Shown here: in pieces, positions 59,404-64,000 of the stretch
Numbering within the stretch: the stretch's first letter is position 1
Layout: every line of letters begins with the position of its first letter
Source of the DNA: Maritimibacter sp.
GTDB lineage: Bacteria; Pseudomonadota; Alphaproteobacteria; Rhodobacterales; Rhodobacteraceae
Reading direction: 5' to 3'
Length of the DNA stretch: 64,000 bases
Assembly (NCBI GenBank): GCA_002695005.1
Contig: NZNT01000025.1
Span: 229,595-293,594, forward strand
The notes under the pieces: model-generated
Databases searched by the model: none
What the model saw: the letters and a program-made list of their open reading frames with translations, nothing else
Told to the model about the DNA's origin: nothing
Translations under genes and position numbers: made by a program

Positions 59404-61818
59404 ATGACGCCGCTTCCGATAGACGACGCCCTGCCCGACCTTCTGGCCGCGATCGAGGCCGAGGGGCGTGCGGTGCTGATGGCCCCGCCGGGCGCGGGCA
59501 AGACGACGCGGGTGCCGCTCGCGCTGCTCGACCGGATCGCGGGCCGGATCGTCATGCTGGAACCCCGCCGCCTCGCCGCGCGCGCTGCTGCCGAGCGGAT
59601 AGCCGAAACGCTGGGGGACCCCGTCGGGCAGACGGTCGGCTACCGCATCCGGGGTGAGGCGAAGGTGTCCAAGGCCACGCGGATCGAAGTCGTGACCGAG
59701 GGCATCCTGACACGAATGTTGCAATCCGACCCTGAATTGACCGGGGTAGGCGCGTTGATCTTCGACGAATTCCACGAACGCTCCCTCAACGCCGACTTCG
59801 GCCTAGCGCTCGCCTGGGAAGCGCGGGGGGCGCTGCGCGAAGACCTCGTGCTGGTCGTCATGTCCGCCACGCTAGACGCAGACCCTGTCGCGGCGCTTCT
59901 CGACAAGGCCCCCGTCGTGCGCTCGGAGGGGCGGGCTTTTCCGGTCGAGACAAGGTGGCTCGACACGCCGCTGCGCAAGGAGACCCGGTTCGAGACGGCC
60001 GTGGCCCGACAGGTGGAGGCGGCGGTGGCCGAGACCGAGGGCGGTGTGCTCGTCTTTCTTCCCGGCGAGGGCGAGATCCGGCGCGTGGCCGGGGCGCTGT
60101 CCCTGCCTGCCGAATGTCAGGTTCACATGCTGTTCGGCGCACTCGAAATGAAGGCCCAGCGCGCCGCGATCCGGCCCGCCACCACCGGGCGCAAGGTCGT
60201 GCTCGCCACGGCCATCGCCGAAACGTCGCTCACCATCGAGGACGTGCGGGTGGTGGTCGATGCGGGCCGCGCACGGCGCGCGCGGTTCGATCCCGGCTCG
60301 GGCATGTCGCGACTTGTGACCGAGCGGGTGTCGAAGGCCGAGGCCGAACAGCGGCGGGGCCGCGCGGGACGTGTCGCCCCCGGCACCTGCTACCGGATGT
60401 GGACCAAGGGGGAGGAAGGGGCGCTCCCCGCCTTCGCGCCGCCGGAAATCGAGGTGGCCGACCTTGCCCCGCTGGCGCTGGAGCTGGCGCTCTGGGGTGC
60501 GGGGGACGGTGAGGGACTGGCGTTCCTGACACCGCCCAATCCGGGTGTTCTGGCCGAGGCGCGCAGTCTGCTCACCGACCTTGGCGCGCTTGAGAACGGT
60601 CTTATCACGCCGCACGGCAAGGCGCTGGCGCGCCTGCCGCTGCATCCCCGTCTGGGCCATATGCTGACCATCGCGGGGCGCGGGGCCGCCGACCTTGCCG
60701 CGCTGCTGGCCGACCGTGACCCCCTGCCCCGTGGCCGGGGGGTGGACCTGACCCTGCGGCTCGCCGCGCTGCGCGATCCCGCGCGCCACGATGCCAACCG
60801 CGCGGGCGTCGAGCGTATCCGGGCAGAAGGCAAGCGGCTGGCGCGACTGACCGAGGCCAGGCCGCCGATGAGCCCTGCGGAGATGGCATCGCTTGCCTAT
60901 CCCGACCGCGTGGGCCTGCGCCGCAAGGGGAGCGAGCCGCGCTTTGTCCTGTCGGGCGGCAAGGGCGCGGTGCTGGACGAGGCCGATCCGCTGGCCGGGG
61001 CGCGGCTGATCGTGGTGACCGACACCGACGGCAACCCGCGCGAGGCGCGCATCCGGCAGGCCGTCGAAATCACCGAGAGCGAGCTGCGCGCGATCCACGG
61101 CGACCGGATCGGCTGGCACCGGGTCTGCGAATGGTCCCGGCGCGAGGGGCGCGTGGTTGCGCGCGAGCGGGAGCGGTTCGGGGCCGTGGTGCTCGACGAC
61201 CGGGTGTGGCGCGATGCCGACCCGGAGGCGGTGGCGCGCGCGATGCTGGAGGGTGTGCGCCAACTGGGCCTTGCCCCCTCGCCCGCTGCCCAGAGATTTC
61301 GCGCCCGCGTGGCGCTGGTGCGTGAGAGCGACCCGGACTTGCCGGACCTGTCGGACGCGGCGCTGATGGCGGGGCTGGAGGAGTGGCTCCTGCCGCATCT
61401 GGGCGGCGTCCGCTCGCGCGGCGACTGGAAGAATTTCAACATTCTCGACGCGCTGCGCGCCACGCTGGACTGGGACCAGATGCGCCGACTCGACCGGGCG
61501 GCGCCGGCGCATTTCGTGACCCCGATGGATCGCAAGGTGCCCATCGACTACGCGGGCGAAGTGCCGGAGATCGAGGTGCGGTTGCAGGAGATGTTCGGCG
61601 TGACCGAGCATCCGCGCGTGGGCCGAACCCCGCTGCGCATCACGCTTTTGTCGCCGGGGCACAAGCCGGTGCAGACCACCACGGACCTTCCCGCCTTCTG
61701 GGCCACGTCCTATGACGATGTGCGCAAGGACATGCGCGGGCGCTATCCGAAACATCCCTGGCCCGAGAACCCGGCAGAGGCCGCACCCACCCTGCGCGCC
61801 AAACCGCGCGGCGGGTGA
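59404..61818 (+). CDS. hrpB: ATP-dependent helicase HrpB
   Basis: An 804-residue DExH-box helicase. Motif I PPGAGKTTRVPLALL (about 27-41), motif II DEFHERSLNADFGLAL, motif III MSATLDADPVAALLD, and motif VI EQRRGRAGRVAPGTCYRMW. The HrpB-specific C-terminal region follows, with NFNILDALRATLDWDQM near the end. The RNA target is unclear; E. coli HrpB is dispensable. Confidence 0.95.
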   Translation: MTPLPIDDALPDLLAAIEAEGRAVLMAPPGAGKTTRVPLALLDRIAGRIVMLEPRRLAARAAAERIAETLGDPVGQTVGYRIRGEAKVSKATRIEVVTEGILTRMLQSDPELTGVGALIFDEFHERSLNADFGLALAWEARGALREDLVLVVMSATLDADPVAALLDKAPVVRSEGRAFPVETRWLDTPLRKETRFETAVARQVEAAVAETEGGVLVFLPGEGEIRRVAGALSLPAECQVHMLFGALEMKAQRAAIRPATTGRKVVLATAIAETSLTIEDVRVVVDAGRARRARFDPGSGMSRLVTERVSKAEAEQRRGRAGRVAPGTCYRMWTKGEEGALPAFAPPEIEVADLAPLALELALWGAGDGEGLAFLTPPNPGVLAEARSLLTDLGALENGLITPHGKALARLPLHPRLGHMLTIAGRGAADLAALLADRDPLPRGRGVDLTLRLAALRDPARHDANRAGVERIRAEGKRLARLTEARPPMSPAEMASLAYPDRVGLRRKGSEPRFVLSGGKGAVLDEADPLAGARLIVVTDTDGNPREARIRQAVEITESELRAIHGDRIGWHRVCEWSRREGRVVARERERFGAVVLDDRVWRDADPEAVARAMLEGVRQLGLAPSPAAQRFRARVALVRESDPDLPDLSDAALMAGLEEWLLPHLGGVRSRGDWKNFNILDALRATLDWDQMRRLDRAAPAHFVTPMDRKVPIDYAGEVPEIEVRLQEMFGVTEHPRVGRTPLRITLLSPGHKPVQTTTDLPAFWATSYDDVRKDMRGRYPKHPWPENPAEAAPTLRAKPRGG

Positions 61819-61922
61819 AATGTCACATTTGCGAGCAGGCAAGTGGAACAAAGTTGAAACTTAACACTTTTTTCTATAGATACGTCTGACAACCAAAAAA
61901 GTAACGATACGGGCGGTTTCGA

Positions 61923-62381
61923 ATGACAACGCTTTTCTCGAAAGCTTGGGATGAGGTTCTGAAACCTCTCATCAAGCGACCCAACAAGTTTCAAGTGGCA
62001 GCGCTGTGCTACCGCAAGACCGATGGCGGCAAGGACGTGCTGCTGATCACGTCGCGTGGCACGGGGCGCTGGATCCTGCCGAAGGGCTGGCCGATGGAGG
62101 GCAAGAGTGCCTCCGAGGCCGCGCGGGAGGAAGCCTGGGAAGAGGCCGGCGTGACCGCGCGCACCGTCGCGCGCAAGCCGCTGGGCCGGTTCGACTATAT
62201 CAAGGACCGGGACGAGGGCCTGCCGACCCCCTGTGACACCGAGGTCTATCCGGTCGAAGTGGCGGACGTGTCCGACGACTACCCGGAAGCGGGCGAGCGG
62301 GAGCGGCGCTGGATGCCAGCCGCCCAAGCCGCCGAACTTGTGGAAGAGCAGGGCCTGAAGGAAATCCTTCGCCAGTTCTGA
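61923..62381 (+). CDS. NUDIX hydrolase (diphosphoinositol-polyphosphate phosphohydrolase-like)
   Basis: A 152-residue hydrolase. The Nudix box spans GWPMEGKSASEAAREEAWEE and is then AGV, a variant of GX5EX7REUXEEXGU with the GWPM of DIPP-like enzymes. WILPKGW precedes it. It would cut nucleoside diphosphate or polyphosphate derivatives. The upstream 100 nt are AT-rich (TTGAAA, then TATAGA at 15-nt spacing), a possible promoter. Confidence 0.88.
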   Translation: MTTLFSKAWDEVLKPLIKRPNKFQVAALCYRKTDGGKDVLLITSRGTGRWILPKGWPMEGKSASEAAREEAWEEAGVTARTVARKPLGRFDYIKDRDEGLPTPCDTEVYPVEVADVSDDYPEAGERERRWMPAAQAAELVEEQGLKEILRQF

Positions 62382-62428
62382 CGGCTTCACGTTGCAATTC
62401 GGCCCCGCCTGCGCTAGCCGCTCCCCGA

Positions 62429-62457
62429 TTGTAACGACCATGTAACGGAACGGTAAC
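62429..62457 (+). promoter_or_regulatory. Pho-box-like 11-bp repeat upstream of pit
   Basis: Three heptamers TTGTAAC, ATGTAAC, CGGTAAC start exactly 11 nt apart (62429, 62440, 62451), the 7+4 period of PhoB sites (CTGTCAT-N4). The box ends 7 nt before the pit ATG. At that position it would block rather than activate. Confidence 0.55.
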
Positions 62458-62464
62458 GGGCGCG

Positions 62465-63943
62465 ATGACGGAAAAGAGCGGCAACCAGTGGAAGACGCTG
62501 GACAGGGATCTCGACCGGATCGGCCAGCTCGAACGTGCGACCCAGTATGTTTCGCGCCCGATGGTGGGGCTTGGCGTCTCGCTGGCTTTCATCGTGATCG
62601 CGGGTCTGGGTGCGGGGCTGTTCTTCGGGTTTCAGCCCGGAACGATGGTGGTGATCGCTGCCGCCAGCTTCGGGGCGTACATGGCGCTCAACATCGGGGC
62701 CAACGACGTCGCCAACAACATGGGGCCGGCCGTGGGGGCCAATGCGCTCACCATGGGGGGCGCAATCGTGATCGCGGCGGTCTGCGAGAGCGCGGGGGCG
62801 CTGCTTGCGGGCGGTGACGTCGTGTCCACCATCTCCAAAGGGATCATCGACCCGAACGCGGTGGCCGACCTTCGGGTTTTCATTTGGGCGATGATGGCCG
62901 CGCTGATCTCATCCGCGCTTTGGGTGAACCTCGCCACATGGGTCGGCGCGCCGGTGTCCACCACGCACTCGGTCGTGGGCGGGGTCATGGGCGCGGGCAT
63001 CGCGGCGGCGGGCTTCGCGGCGGTCGACTGGTCCTCGATGGGCGCGATTGCAGCGAGCTGGGTGATCTCGCCGGTGCTGGGCGGCGTGATCGCGGCGGCC
63101 TTCCTCGCCTTCATCAAGACCAACATCATCTATGTCGACGACAAGCTCGCCGCGGCACGCAAGTGGGTGCCGATCCTGATCGGGATCATGGCGGGCACCT
63201 TCGCAACATACCTCGCGGTGAAAGGCCTGAAGAAGATCGTGTCGGTGGACCTTATCACCGCCATCATCATCGGCTTCGCCGTGGCGGCGGGCACCGCGCT
63301 CCTGTCCCGGCCCTATATCCGGCGCAAGTCCGAGGGGCTCGAGAACCGCAACAAGTCGCTCAAGATCCTGTTCGGCCTGCCGCTCGTGATCTCGGCGGCA
63401 CTTCTGTCCTTCGCCCACGGCGCGAATGACGTGGCCAACGCGGTCGGCCCGCTCGCTGCAATCGTCCATGCCGAGCAGGTGGGGGAGTTCGCGGGCAAGG
63501 TGTCGATCCCGACATGGGTGATGATCATCGGCGCTTTCGGCATTTCCTTCGGCCTCGTCTTTTTCGGGCCCAAGCTGATCCGCATGGTGGGGAGCCAGAT
63601 TACCAAGCTCAATCCGATGCGCGCCTATTGCGTGGCGCTCTCGGCGGCGATCACGGTCATCGTGGCCTCGTGGCTGGGCCTGCCGGTCTCGTCCACCCAT
63701 ATCGCCGTCGGTGGTGTCTTTGGCGTCGGCTTCTACCGCGAATATCACGCGGAACGCCGTTACCGCAAAAGCGCGCAGCGCCAAGGGGTCGAGCGCCGCC
63801 TCGCGCCCGAGGAACGGCGCCGCCGCAAGCTCGTGCGCCGCTCGCACTTCATGACCATCGTCGCCGCCTGGGTCATCACCGTCCCTGCCGCCGCGACGCT
63901 GTCGGCCCTCATCTTCACGATGCTCAACCTGCTGAACCCCTGA
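62465..63943 (+). CDS. pit: Inorganic phosphate transporter (Pit family)
   Basis: A 492-residue inner-membrane low-affinity phosphate/metal symporter with about twelve hydrophobic segments. The two Pit repeats carry GANDVANNMGPAVGANAL (about 78) and AHGANDVANAVGPLA (about 318). The N-terminal 40 residues are hydrophilic, as in related Rhodobacterales proteins. There is a weak ribosome binding site and a Pho-like repeat at the start. Confidence 0.93.
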   Translation: MTEKSGNQWKTLDRDLDRIGQLERATQYVSRPMVGLGVSLAFIVIAGLGAGLFFGFQPGTMVVIAAASFGAYMALNIGANDVANNMGPAVGANALTMGGAIVIAAVCESAGALLAGGDVVSTISKGIIDPNAVADLRVFIWAMMAALISSALWVNLATWVGAPVSTTHSVVGGVMGAGIAAAGFAAVDWSSMGAIAASWVISPVLGGVIAAAFLAFIKTNIIYVDDKLAAARKWVPILIGIMAGTFATYLAVKGLKKIVSVDLITAIIIGFAVAAGTALLSRPYIRRKSEGLENRNKSLKILFGLPLVISAALLSFAHGANDVANAVGPLAAIVHAEQVGEFAGKVSIPTWVMIIGAFGISFGLVFFGPKLIRMVGSQITKLNPMRAYCVALSAAITVIVASWLGLPVSSTHIAVGGVFGVGFYREYHAERRYRKSAQRQGVERRLAPEERRRRKLVRRSHFMTIVAAWVITVPAAATLSALIFTMLNLLNP

Positions 63944-63948
63944 TCCCC

Positions 63949-64000
63949 TTCTTCGTTCCGAAAATACTTCGGAGGGGGGCTTGGGGGGAGGCTGGCCTCC
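63949..64000 (+). repeat. Dispersed intergenic repeat, copy D, cut by the window end
   Basis: CTTCTTCGTTCCGAAAATAC, then TTCGGAGGGGGG and GGGGGGAGGCTGGCCTCC, matching copy A in its first part and copies B and C in the last. It follows the pit stop codon. Confidence 0.78.

Noticed and set aside
59872..61851. Long reverse frame opposite hrpB
   Set aside because: A shadow of a GC-rich gene; no motif, while hrpB has all DExH helicase motifs.
1..64000. tRNA, rRNA, CRISPR array, phage or insertion sequence
   Set aside because: No T-loop GTTCGAATC pattern with a cloverleaf, no regularly spaced repeats, no transposase or integrase was seen; a tRNA scan would be decisive.

Overview
The window looks like a chromosomal segment of a Rhodobacterales alphaproteobacterium (Roseobacter/Rhodobacter type). 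It is uniformly GC-rich with gene-dense ATGA-overlap operons. It carries crotonyl-CoA carboxylase/reductase, ethylmalonyl-CoA mutase and MeaB (ethylmalonyl-CoA pathway), the alphaproteobacterial division regulator MipZ, an HvrA-type H-NS protein, and a PutA/Lrp-type divergent pair. No rRNA, tRNA, CRISPR array, insertion sequence or prophage was recognised.

Layout. 0-6 kb: central carbon metabolism (ccr, a lysophospholipid-type acyltransferase, ecm) and an H-NS-like regulator closed by strong terminators. 6-11.5 kb: aldo/keto reductase, EamA transporter with LysR regulator, three tandem related small membrane proteins and a glycosyltransferase. 11.9-22.2 kb: a translation locus (ffh, GNAT, chorismate mutase, rpsP, rimM, trmD, rplS, rpmE). 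Here the usual compact rpsP-rimM-trmD-rplS operon is interrupted twice: by a sulfotransferase-like gene, a membrane protein and a frameshifted beta-helix/DUF4114 gene, and by a YjdI/YjdJ-like pair. 22.3-28.2 kb: methyltransferase, an RTX-tailed glycosidase-like protein, mipZ, phosphoesterase and lipid kinase. 28.3-33.8 kb: putA with a divergent Lrp regulator, a kinase and an alpha/beta hydrolase. The hydrolase is the last gene of a Liv-type ABC transporter operon (33.8-38.7 kb) that faces a PAS-LuxR regulator.

39.4-42.8 kb holds gpsA, a HAD phosphatase and a GT20 enzyme resembling glucosylglycerol-phosphate synthase, abutting or overlapping one another. Together they would make the osmolyte glucosylglycerol from dihydroxyacetone phosphate and ADP-glucose. 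43-52 kb: Wza-type export lipoprotein preceded by a coupled small ORF, sirtuin, copper genes, O-methyltransferase, rpmB, a B12-binding radical SAM enzyme and envelope proteins. 52.3-64 kb: MFS transporter, two ABC exporters, meaB, DUF3108, hrpB, a NUDIX hydrolase and a Pit phosphate transporter with a Pho-box-like repeat at its start.

The most unusual signals are: a 27-codon ORF translationally coupled on both sides inside the liv operon; a second coupled 34-codon ORF in front of the wza-type gene; a dispersed intergenic repeat with four copies; the single-base frameshift in the beta-helix gene; and the 11-bp periodic Pho-like repeat next to the pit start codon. All calls come from reading the sequence and remembered family features; no database search was run.
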